Shown here one piece after another: positions 1 through 6,118 of a stretch of 10,508 nucleotides of DNA (position 1 is the first letter of the stretch; each line of letters opens with the position of its first letter). The notes beneath the pieces were generated by a model. That model had not been told where the DNA came from, did no database searches, and was given only the letters and a program-made list of their open reading frames with translations. Both the position numbers and the translations under genes were made by a program. This stretch comes from an uncultured Synechococcus sp. (GTDB lineage Bacteria; Cyanobacteriota; Cyanobacteriia; PCC-6307; Cyanobiaceae): positions 1 to 10,508 of the forward strand of contig CALGVO010000134.1 of NCBI GenBank assembly GCA_937930135.1, written 5' to 3'.

Positions 1-46
1 TTCCTTCACACGGAAGGGGTCACTGGTTCGAATCCAGTATCGCCCA
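1..46 (+). tRNA. tRNA-Val (anticodon CAC), 3' part
   Basis: This is the 3' part of a tRNA; its 5' half lies outside the window. The anticodon loop TTCACAC (5-11) is followed by the stem strand GGAAG (12-16), which pairs with the TTCC at 1-4. This puts the anticodon CAC at 7-9, reading the valine codon GUG. A five-base variable loop (17-21) leads to a T stem ACTGG/CCAGT (22-26 and 34-38) around the loop TTCGAAT. The acceptor strand ATCGCCC (39-45) and discriminator A (46) close the gene. No CCA is encoded, so it must be added after transcription. The D arm and 5' acceptor strand cannot be checked here. Confidence 0.93.
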
Positions 47-59
47 TGACTTCATCAAT

Positions 60-107
60 GACCGACTGATCGGTCCATCAAGATCTCATCGTCATCTTTG
101 ACGATGA
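60..107 (+). terminator. two hairpins downstream of the tRNA
   Basis: Two perfect inverted repeats follow the tRNA. The first is GACCGA-CTGA-TCGGTC (60-75), a 6-bp stem with a 4-nt loop. The second is TCATCGTCA-TCTT-TGACGATGA (86-107), a 9-bp stem with a 4-nt loop. Neither is followed by a T-run. They are well placed to end the tRNA transcript or mark its 3' processing limit, but they could equally lie in the leader of the next gene. The structure is seen directly; the role is inferred. Confidence 0.45.
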
Positions 108-124
108 CAGAACAGGGCACTGCA

Positions 125-138
125 TTTAAGGTTTAAGG
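125..138 (+). repeat. tandem heptamer TTTAAGG x2
   Basis: Two exact head-to-tail copies of TTTAAGG (125-131 and 132-138) sit about 20 bp upstream of the RodZ-like gene, in the most AT-rich spot of this gap. They could be part of a promoter or a binding site, or chance. No clear -35/-10 pair was recognised. Confidence 0.3.
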
Positions 139-156
139 CCATTCTTTGGGGTCTTC

Positions 157-987
157 ATGGGAGCGGGTCATGGCCGTGATTCCTCCATGCTCACCTCCGC
201 TGAGGAGGCTGATTCGACAGCCACAGCGACGGGTCTCGCCGCTGCTGGTCTGGCCCTGCAGCAAGCTCGCGAGGCCCAGGGCCTGAGCCTCCACGAGCTG
301 GCAGGCAGCCTGCGCATGGGCGAAGAGCAGCTGGCAGCCCTGGAGGCCGGCGACCGCGCCAACCTGCCTGAAGCGGTGTTCATCAAGGCGATGGTGCGTC
401 GGGTCGCCGGCAAAGTTGGACTGGAGGCCAACGCACTCGTCACGGGCCTGGGTGATCTGGATCAGGAGCGCCCCCAGCCCCAAAGGAACTCCGGCAGATC
501 GAGCGCAACGCCACGCAGCAAGAGCCAGGCGCGCCCGACGCCACAAGGCCGGCCCGGATGGCTGGGGCTCGCGACTCTGTCGGGGTTGATCGCCATCGCT
601 GCCGTGATCGCCGGGTTGTTCAGCCTGAGCAGGATCACCCCGGAACCCTCCACCGCCGCCCAACCAACCGAAGCCTCAGCGGTCGCCCCGCCGACGCCCC
701 CCCAGCCTCCGGCAGCGGCCTCCACTGTCACAATCACATCCCAGGAGCCCAGCTGGCTGGTCATCCGCAACGCCAAGGGCGCCATCCTCTTTGAGGGCAT
801 GCTGAAAACCAGCACCACCCTGCGGGGAGAGCGGGTACTGGAGATCTATGCCGGACGCCCTGATCTGGTCAAGGTCAGCACCGGAGAGGGAGACAACGCC
901 TCCGCCGCACGGACCCTCGGGAGGATCGATGACGTGCGCTGGTATCGGGTCACTGCTGAACCATCACCGTCAGATTCAGCCCTGTGA
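157..987 (+). CDS. RodZ-like protein: HTH domain, one membrane helix, DUF4115
   Basis: The 276-aa product has the RodZ layout. Residues about 32-95 form a Cro/RodZ-type helix-turn-helix (QAREAQGLSLHELAG, then LAALEAGDRANLPEAVFIKAMVR). A basic Pro/Ser linker follows (105-132), then one membrane helix (about 135-158), a Pro/Ala-rich stretch (162-189) and a DUF4115-type beta domain (about 190-266, with PSWLVIRNAKG and a late WYRV). In RodZ the cytoplasmic HTH contacts MreB and the outer domain helps keep cell shape; here that role is inferred from architecture. The ATG at 157 has a weak GGGG (148-151) five bases upstream. A second ATG at 187 would remove ten residues and none of the domain. The 3' end overlaps the convergent ppx gene by 38 bp. 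Confidence 0.85.
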   Translation: MGAGHGRDSSMLTSAEEADSTATATGLAAAGLALQQAREAQGLSLHELAGSLRMGEEQLAALEAGDRANLPEAVFIKAMVRRVAGKVGLEANALVTGLGDLDQERPQPQRNSGRSSATPRSKSQARPTPQGRPGWLGLATLSGLIAIAAVIAGLFSLSRITPEPSTAAQPTEASAVAPPTPPQPPAAASTVTITSQEPSWLVIRNAKGAILFEGMLKTSTTLRGERVLEIYAGRPDLVKVSTGEGDNASAARTLGRIDDVRWYRVTAEPSPSDSAL

Positions 988-2611
988 TGTCACGGAGCAC
1001 CGGGGCACAGCTCTCCAGACTCCACTGCTCCAGGCTGATGTTCTGATTCACACGCTCGGGAATCAGACTGAGCTGGAGCTCGTGGCCCGTGACCTCGGCC
1101 TGAATCGAGGCCACCACAGGCTCCGGGCGACGGTCGAGCGCTGCCGCCAGGCGCAGCAACAGGGCCATCTCCGACACCGTCGTGCGATTGGCACGAGACT
1201 GCAGCGCCTGCCAGGCTTCATGCCGTTTCTTCGGCAGGCTGCGGCGGTGATAGCGGGCGATGGCAGCCACCATCAGGTGCTCCGCCTCTGAGTAGCCCAG
1301 CAATTCGCCGTGGCGAATCAGATACCAGGAATGCTTGTGGTAAGCACTGAGATTGATGTGTTGGCCACAGGTGTGGAGCATGGCGGCCGCCCAGAGCAGA
1401 TCACGGCCAGGCCCCTCATCACGATGCAGGCGACCACGGGTGGCGTCGTAGAGGCTGAGGGCATGGGAGGCGACCCGTTCAGCCCGCAGCTGATTCACGG
1501 CGAAGCGCTGCACCTGATGAATGACGGTGCGCTGGCGGATGCTGCTCTGAAAACTGAAGCGATCCTCCAGCAATCCATGCCGGAGCATCCAGTCGACGAT
1601 CAATCCCTCCCGAAGCGCCCGCTCGCTGAGCACCAGCTCCTGGACGGCGAGCATCTGCATGGTGGTCTGCAGGATTAGCGCACCAGGCACGATGATTTCG
1701 GCGCGGCGGTCGTTGATCGGAGCCAGGGCGCGGCGCTGCTCCGGTGACATGTCGACCAGTTTGTCGACGACGCGATCGAGCCGTTGCCTGGAGATGCGAT
1801 ACCCGTGCAGCTTCAGAGGTGGGCGCTCCTCCTCACTGGCAGCGAGCGCCCCTATGGCCATGGCGGTGCCACTGGTGGCCACCATCACGGGGGTCTCGCC
1901 GGGCTTGATCCGCCGCCGCACCTTGTCGACCGCCGGCTCCAGTGATCCCTGAATGAACGCCTGCAGGAAGGCGCGCCTCTGGGCCGGCATCGGATCGTGC
2001 TTCACGAAATCCCGCTGCAGGCGCACAGCACCCACCCGGGTGCTGGTGAGCGCCCGGGCATCGCGGCCATCGGCAAGGATCAGCTCGGTGGAGCCACCGC
2101 CGATATCCAAAAGCAGGTGGGGACGGTCCCCGAATGGCATCCCCGACAACACACCCAGATAAATCAGCCGCGCCTCCTCCGGGCCACTGACCAGATCCAC
2201 CTCCAGATCCAGCTCCTGCTTCACCTTCTGAAGAAACTCCCGGCCGTTGGGTGCTTCCCGCACGGCACTGGTGGCGGCTGTCACCACCTGCTCCACCTGA
2301 TGGCTGGAGGCGAGGTCACGGAAGCGCCGCAGCGTTTCCAGGGCCCTGGCCATCGCCGCATCGGTGAGCTTGCCGCTGTCGGGATCACGCTCGCCCAGGC
2401 GGGTGGTGGATTTCTCCGCCAGCTCGATGCTGAACGTGCGCAGGCTGGGATCAACGGCAGCCACCAGAAGGTGGGTGGAATTGGTGCCGATATCGATCGC
2501 CGCCACCTGGCGAAGCCGACGGCCATTGCGCAGCACACCCTTGGGGAAGGGGGTTGGCTCCGTCTCGGCCACCACTGGCTCACGCAGCGCGGAGGGGTCG
2601 GCACCCGCCAT
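950..2611 (-). CDS. ppx: Ppx/GppA-type exopolyphosphatase
   Basis: A 553-aa ASKHA-fold phosphatase that should release phosphate from polyphosphate or hydrolyse pppGpp in the cytoplasm. The phosphate-1 motif DIGTNSTHLL starts at residue 40. SGPEEARLIYLG (142-153) carries Glu146, matching E. coli Ppx catalytic Glu121. LLLDIGGGSTELIL gives Asp169 and Glu176, matching Asp143 and Glu150. The C-terminal HD-like domain (about 360-480) has LHTCGQHINLSAYHKHSWYLI-type sequence, with His-Thr where E. coli has His-Glu. At over 500 aa it fits the long, Ppx-like class; Ppx and GppA cannot be separated by eye. I chose the first ATG (2611). A GTG at 2638 would add nine residues, and neither start has a clear ribosome binding site. 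About 39 residues precede the core. The gene is divergent from ubiA and overlaps the RodZ-like gene at its 3' end. Confidence 0.9.
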   Translation of the reverse strand: MAGADPSALREPVVAETEPTPFPKGVLRNGRRLRQVAAIDIGTNSTHLLVAAVDPSLRTFSIELAEKSTTRLGERDPDSGKLTDAAMARALETLRRFRDLASSHQVEQVVTAATSAVREAPNGREFLQKVKQELDLEVDLVSGPEEARLIYLGVLSGMPFGDRPHLLLDIGGGSTELILADGRDARALTSTRVGAVRLQRDFVKHDPMPAQRRAFLQAFIQGSLEPAVDKVRRRIKPGETPVMVATSGTAMAIGALAASEEERPPLKLHGYRISRQRLDRVVDKLVDMSPEQRRALAPINDRRAEIIVPGALILQTTMQMLAVQELVLSERALREGLIVDWMLRHGLLEDRFSFQSSIRQRTVIHQVQRFAVNQLRAERVASHALSLYDATRGRLHRDEGPGRDLLWAAAMLHTCGQHINLSAYHKHSWYLIRHGELLGYSEAEHLMVAAIARYHRRSLPKKRHEAWQALQSRANRTTVSEMALLLRLAAALDRRPEPVVASIQAEVTGHELQLSLIPERVNQNISLEQWSLESCAPVLRDITGLNLTVMVQQ

Positions 2612-2686
2612 GGAGCAGCAGTCATCAGTCCGCTCCACTCTGCCACCGCTTGCCCAACCGCTCCCGACTCCGGCTCAGGTCGCGCC

Positions 2687-3613
2687 ATGCCTATGGTTCC
2701 GCAGTTGCAGAGCGTCGTGAGCAGCGCCTTGTCCCGTTCCGACCTCAGCGCCTGGATCCAGCTGCTGCGCTGGAACAAACCCACGGGTCGCCTGATCCTG
2801 CTGATTCCGGCGGGCTGGAGTTTGTGGCTGGCACCCACCGCCCCACCGTCCACCTCCCTGGTGCTGTGGATCGTGCTGGGTGGCGTGGCCATCAGTGGCG
2901 CCGGCTGCATCGCCAACGACCTCTGGGATCGGCGCTTCGATCGAGAGGTGGCCCGCACCCGGAACCGCCCCCTGGCCCAGGGGAAGCTCTCGCTCACCTC
3001 GGCGTTTGCCGCGCTGCTGCTGCTGCTGCTGCTCGGCCTGGCGGTGGTGCTGGCGCTGCCGGCGACCAGCCGACTGACCTGTCTGCTGCTGGCGATTCTG
3101 GCCTTACCCCCGATCCTTCTCTATCCATCGGCGAAACGCTGGCTGGCCTATCCCCAGGCGGTTCTGGCCCTCTGCTGGGGATTCGCCGTCCTGATTCCCT
3201 GGGCCGCCAGCGGCGCCAGCCTGCAGGCGTCCTGGCCTTTGTTTGGCTGCTGGATGGCCACCCTGCTCTGGACCTTCGGGTTCGACACCGTCTATGCCAT
3301 GGCAGACCGGCCTGACGATGCCCGTCTGGGCCTGAACAGCAGCGCCCTGAGCCTGGGCCATCGCGCCGTGCGCGTGGTGCGCATCAGCTACGCCCTCACA
3401 GGCCTGTGCCTGGCGATCGCCGCCTGGCAGGGTGAACTGAGCTGGCCATTCTGGCCCTGCTGGCTCCTCGCAAGCGTCGGCATGCAGCGCGCTACAGGCG
3501 AGCTGCGCGGCGATCAGTCCCAGCCGATGGCTCTCTTCGGACGCCATTTCCAGCAGCAGGTCTGGCTCGGATCCCTGCTGCTCCTGGGTCTGATCCTGGG
3601 CAGGATTCTCTGA
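2687..3613 (+). CDS. ubiA: 4-hydroxybenzoate polyprenyltransferase (UbiA family)
   Basis: A 308-aa polytopic membrane prenyltransferase. Both Asp-rich Mg/diphosphate motifs are intact: NDLWDRRFDREVARTRNRPL (77-96) and DTVYAMADRPDD (200-211). N-terminal WNKPTGRLILLIPAGW (29-44) is typical of 4-hydroxybenzoate prenyltransferases. About seven to nine hydrophobic segments follow, including a poly-Leu run at 110-116. In cyanobacteria this enzyme prenylates 4-hydroxybenzoate on the route to plastoquinone, so the solanesyl acceptor role is inferred from the family. ATG 2687 is preceded by a weak AGGT; a second in-frame ATG lies two codons on (2693). The reading frame stays open far upstream, but that part is antisense to ppx and is not protein-like. 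The LD-carboxypeptidase follows 25 nt later and is probably co-transcribed. Confidence 0.9.
   Translation: MPMVPQLQSVVSSALSRSDLSAWIQLLRWNKPTGRLILLIPAGWSLWLAPTAPPSTSLVLWIVLGGVAISGAGCIANDLWDRRFDREVARTRNRPLAQGKLSLTSAFAALLLLLLLGLAVVLALPATSRLTCLLLAILALPPILLYPSAKRWLAYPQAVLALCWGFAVLIPWAASGASLQASWPLFGCWMATLLWTFGFDTVYAMADRPDDARLGLNSSALSLGHRAVRVVRISYALTGLCLAIAAWQGELSWPFWPCWLLASVGMQRATGELRGDQSQPMALFGRHFQQQVWLGSLLLLGLILGRIL
3014..3031 (+). repeat. (CTG)6 trinucleotide run inside ubiA
   Basis: Six consecutive CTG codons followed by CTC encode seven leucines in a membrane helix of UbiA (residues 110-116). Copy-number changes would keep the frame and only lengthen or shorten the helix. Confidence 0.8.
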
Positions 3614-3638
3614 GCCACGACCCACCGCTGCACTCTCC

Positions 3639-4544
3639 TTGTCTCCTCGCGCCGATCATCGAGCTGTCCTCCCGCCCCTCCAGCCTTTGCAGCAAGGTGA
3701 TGGCGTCGCCGTGGTGGCCGCCAGTTCCGCCCTTGAAGATCCCAGTGCCCTTCAGGCGGGCCTCGATCTGCTGACATCCTGGGGATTGGAGGTGAGACCG
3801 AGCGAGGCAAGAGGACGCCGCTGGGGCTATCTGGCCGGAACGGATCGAGAGCGCCGCGCCGATCTCACGCCCACACCCCCCGCCCGGCTGCTGGCCTGTG
3901 CCCGTGGCGGCTGGGGGGCAGCCCGGCTGCTGGAGAAGCCACTGCACTGGAGCCCTGGTTGGTTGCTGGGCTTCTCCGATGTGACCGCCCTGCTCTGGGC
4001 CCGCCTGGCCGCCGGCGTCCCCGGCGGCGTGCATGGCCCCCTGCTCACCACGCTGGCCAGCGAGCCGGGCTGGAGTCAGCAACGCCTGCGCGATCTGTTG
4101 TTTGGCCAGCCCATGCCATCCCTACAGGGCTGCAGCTGGCGCGGTGGCCTCGGCCGCGGCCCCCTGGTGGTGGCGAATCTCACGGTGGCCAGTCACCTGC
4201 TCGGCAGCAGCCACGTTCCCAAACTCGATGGGGCGATTCTTGTGCTGGAAGACGTTGGAGAAGCACCCTATCGGCTCGATCGCATGCTCACCCACTGGCG
4301 TCTGCTTGGACTGCTGCAGAACCTGGCCGGCCTTGGCTTCGGTCGCTTCAGCGGCTGCGATGAACCGGACGGGGAGCGCTCCGGCTTCCAGGTGGAGGAC
4401 GTGTTGCGGGAGCGGACGGCCGACCTGGGCATCCCTGTGCTGGGCGAGCTGCCCCTGGGTCACGGTGCGGGCGGCAATGCGGCGCTGCCCCTGGGCCGGA
4501 TGGCGGAACTCGATGGCGATCGGGGCCTTCTCAGCCTGCTCTGA
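3639..4544 (+). CDS. LD-carboxypeptidase (peptidase family S66)
   Basis: A 301-aa cytoplasmic serine peptidase of the LdcA/MccF family, expected to remove the terminal D-Ala from muropeptide tetrapeptides during wall recycling. All three catalytic regions are present: the nucleophile Ser113 in LLGFSDVTALLWA, an acidic residue in LVLEDVGEAPYRLDRML (probably Glu204), and His275 in ELPLGHGAGGNAALPLG. The family's early strand appears as GDGVAVVAASSAL (20-32) and the ARGGWGAARLL motif at 88-98. Length is normal for the family. The start is TTG (3639), the only reasonable initiator in frame before the first core strand; it has no visible ribosome binding site, so translation may depend on ubiA 25 nt upstream. 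The MccF immunity-type function is possible but less likely beside housekeeping genes. The 3' end overlaps ispD by 14 bp. Confidence 0.88.
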   Translation: MSPRADHRAVLPPLQPLQQGDGVAVVAASSALEDPSALQAGLDLLTSWGLEVRPSEARGRRWGYLAGTDRERRADLTPTPPARLLACARGGWGAARLLEKPLHWSPGWLLGFSDVTALLWARLAAGVPGGVHGPLLTTLASEPGWSQQRLRDLLFGQPMPSLQGCSWRGGLGRGPLVVANLTVASHLLGSSHVPKLDGAILVLEDVGEAPYRLDRMLTHWRLLGLLQNLAGLGFGRFSGCDEPDGERSGFQVEDVLRERTADLGIPVLGELPLGHGAGGNAALPLGRMAELDGDRGLLSLL

Positions 4545-4545
4545 G
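4530..4545. terminator. small inverted repeat over two convergent stop codons
   Basis: CTCAG-CCTGCT-CTGAG forms a 5-bp stem with a 6-nt loop. Its left arm holds the ispD stop (4531-4533, minus strand) and its right arm the LD-carboxypeptidase stop (4542-4544). As a terminator it is weak and has no T-run. Confidence 0.25.
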
Positions 4546-5208
4546 CGCCAGCACCGCCTCCGCCACGGTCAGATCAAAGGGCGTCGTGACCTTGATGTTG
4601 GCGGGGCCGGCTTCCAGCACGCGCACCTGCCAGCCCAGCCGTTCATACAGCGAGGCATCGTCGGTCACAGTCCAGCCCTGCTCGAGCGCCTGACGATGCC
4701 CCTGCCGCAGCTGCTCCACGACAAACCCCTGCGGAGTCTGCGCCGCCCAGAGGCTGGAGCGATCCGGAGTTGCTGTGATCCGCCCCGCCTCATCCACACG
4801 CTTGATGGTGTCGGTCACGGGGGTGGCGGCAATGACCGCTTCTCCCGCCTCCACCGCTGAAGCACAGCGATTGAACAGCTCCGGCTCCACCAGGCAACGC
4901 GCTCCATCGTGAATGAGCACATGCACGGCCTCCGCCGGCAGGGCTGCCAGACCGCGCTCCACAGACTGCTGGCGGGTGCTGCCGCCCTCGATCCAGATCA
5001 CCGGCTTGGCCGTGTCGCGCATCAGCGGAGCGATGGAGGCCTGATCCACTGGTTGGCCAACGATGCCGATCCAGGAAATGGACGAGGCCTGCAGGGCCGC
5101 CTCCAGGGTCCAGGCCAGCACCGGCCTTCCGGCCAGGGGCAGAAGCAGCTTGTTGCACTCGGCACCCATGCGACGTCCACTGCCAGCGGCGGCGATCAAC
5201 AGATGCAC
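4531..5208 (-). CDS. ispD: 2-C-methyl-D-erythritol 4-phosphate cytidylyltransferase
   Basis: IspD joins CTP and MEP to give CDP-ME, the third step of the non-mevalonate isoprenoid pathway, and so feeds carotenoids, phytol and the plastoquinone tail. The 225-aa protein has the CTP loop AAAGSGRRMGAECNK (6-20), with Arg13 and Lys20 matching E. coli Arg20 and Lys27. It also has HDGARCL (100-106), TDTIKR (132-137), DRSSLWAAQTPQGF (149-162, Arg150 matching Arg157), TDDASLYE and GPANIKVTTPFD (201-212, Lys206 matching Lys213). The GTG start at 5208 is supported by a strong GAGGAG six bases upstream and by family length. The frame stays open to an ATG at 5283, which would add 25 unneeded residues and touch the next gene. 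Confidence 0.95.
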   Translation of the reverse strand: MHLLIAAAGSGRRMGAECNKLLLPLAGRPVLAWTLEAALQASSISWIGIVGQPVDQASIAPLMRDTAKPVIWIEGGSTRQQSVERGLAALPAEAVHVLIHDGARCLVEPELFNRCASAVEAGEAVIAATPVTDTIKRVDEAGRITATPDRSSLWAAQTPQGFVVEQLRQGHRQALEQGWTVTDDASLYERLGWQVRVLEAGPANIKVTTPFDLTVAEAVLALRAG

Positions 5209-5214
5209 AAGCGA

Positions 5215-5220
5215 CTCCTC
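5215..5220 (-). promoter_or_regulatory. Shine-Dalgarno site of ispD
   Basis: GAGGAG on the minus strand, six bases before the GTG at 5208. It is the clearest ribosome binding site in the window and decides the ispD start over the upstream ATG at 5283. Confidence 0.85.
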
Positions 5221-5281
5221 GGACCAGCGGGCGGAAACGGCCTCCATACAATCAGCTCGCACCGTTCTGTGCTGCTGGTTC

Positions 5282-6118
5282 ATGCGTGTTCTTGCCCTCA
5301 GTCCGGGGAGTGTTCAGCAGCAACTCCAACGCCTACCGGCCCTGGCGGCTGTGGCAGAGCAACTGGGCAGCACGCTGCAGGTGGCGGCACCCGCCGGCAG
5401 CCGCGAGGTGTGGAGGCTGCTTCCCGCGGTGGAGAAGCTGATTCCCTTCCCTTTCGATGCAGCGCCCACACTCGCCGACTGGGCCAACCTGCTGGGCTCC
5501 GTGCGCGAGCCGGATTTTCAGGTGTGCCTCAATTTCGCGGAAGGGCGTCAGGTGAATCTGATGCTGTCGATGAGCCACATCCCCACCCGCATCGCCAGCA
5601 GCGGCTTTGCCAGCACGGCCATCGCCAGGCCCGCGGAGGGCTGGACAGCCCAACAGCCGCAAGGCTTCCTCACGGCCATCGGCCTGTCGCTCGATGCCAA
5701 CAGCTTTCGCCTCACCCTTCCAGCCACAGCGCTGAACAAAGCCCGAGCCCAGCAACCGCCCGGCGATGGGCCGATGCTTCTGCTCGCTCCAGGCGGCGGA
5801 AGCCACGACTGGCCGGCGGAGCGCTGGCACAGCCTTCCCGACACGATTCGTACCCGGCTGGCCAACCTGCGCTGCAGTGCACTGCCACCGGGCGGGTCTC
5901 TCCTCAGCCGGGCGGCTTCGATCGCCAGCGCTGATGTGGTGCTCAGCAGCTGCCCGATCAGCCAGCTGCTCGCTGTTTACGGCGGCGTGCCTTTGGTGGC
6001 CCTTGGCGCCGACCCACAGCAGCTGCCCGCCCGAGAAGGGCTCAAGGCCCTCCCAGCCCCTACCGGTGGTCTGCCATCCCTCGATCCCCAGGATGTGCTG
6101 AGCGCGCTGGGCTTCTGA
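5282..6118 (+). CDS. GT9/heptosyltransferase-like protein, degenerate
   Basis: A 278-aa protein resembling glycosyltransferase family 9 (ADP-heptose:LPS heptosyltransferases). It starts MRVLALSPGSVQQQL, then LPALAAVAEQLGSTLQVAAP (18-37) and LLPAVEKLIPFP, like the first Rossmann half of GT9. LLLLAPGGG (166-173), DWPAERWHSL (176-185) and ASADVVLSSCPISQLLAVYGG-VPLVALGAD (215-243) follow the second half. It is shorter than usual (family about 320-350 aa). The Asp of the family's early GD..h.LP motif is absent (GSVQQQLQRLP), and the usual D-TG-xxH loop reads SSCPISQLL. Heptosyl transfer is therefore doubtful; it may be a divergent or inactive relative. It starts 73 bp from the divergent ispD with no clear ribosome binding site, and its TGA overlaps the next ATG by one base. 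Confidence 0.75.
   Translation: MRVLALSPGSVQQQLQRLPALAAVAEQLGSTLQVAAPAGSREVWRLLPAVEKLIPFPFDAAPTLADWANLLGSVREPDFQVCLNFAEGRQVNLMLSMSHIPTRIASSGFASTAIARPAEGWTAQQPQGFLTAIGLSLDANSFRLTLPATALNKARAQQPPGDGPMLLLAPGGGSHDWPAERWHSLPDTIRTRLANLRCSALPPGGSLLSRAASIASADVVLSSCPISQLLAVYGGVPLVALGADPQQLPAREGLKALPAPTGGLPSLDPQDVLSALGF

Noticed and set aside
1997..2686. Long open frame on the plus strand fused to the start of UbiA, which would give a 538-aa protein
   Set aside because: It is the antisense of ppx; the translated part is rich in His, Gln and Gly with no family resemblance, and UbiA homology begins near 2687.
3413..3420. HIP1 octamer GCGATCGC
   Set aside because: I noticed only a single copy, inside ubiA coding sequence; one octamer is expected by chance at this GC content.
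5209..5283. 25-residue N-terminal extension of IspD from an ATG at 5283
   Set aside because: The GTG at 5208 has a strong GAGGAG at ideal spacing and gives the normal family length; the extension would also abut the start of the divergent gene.
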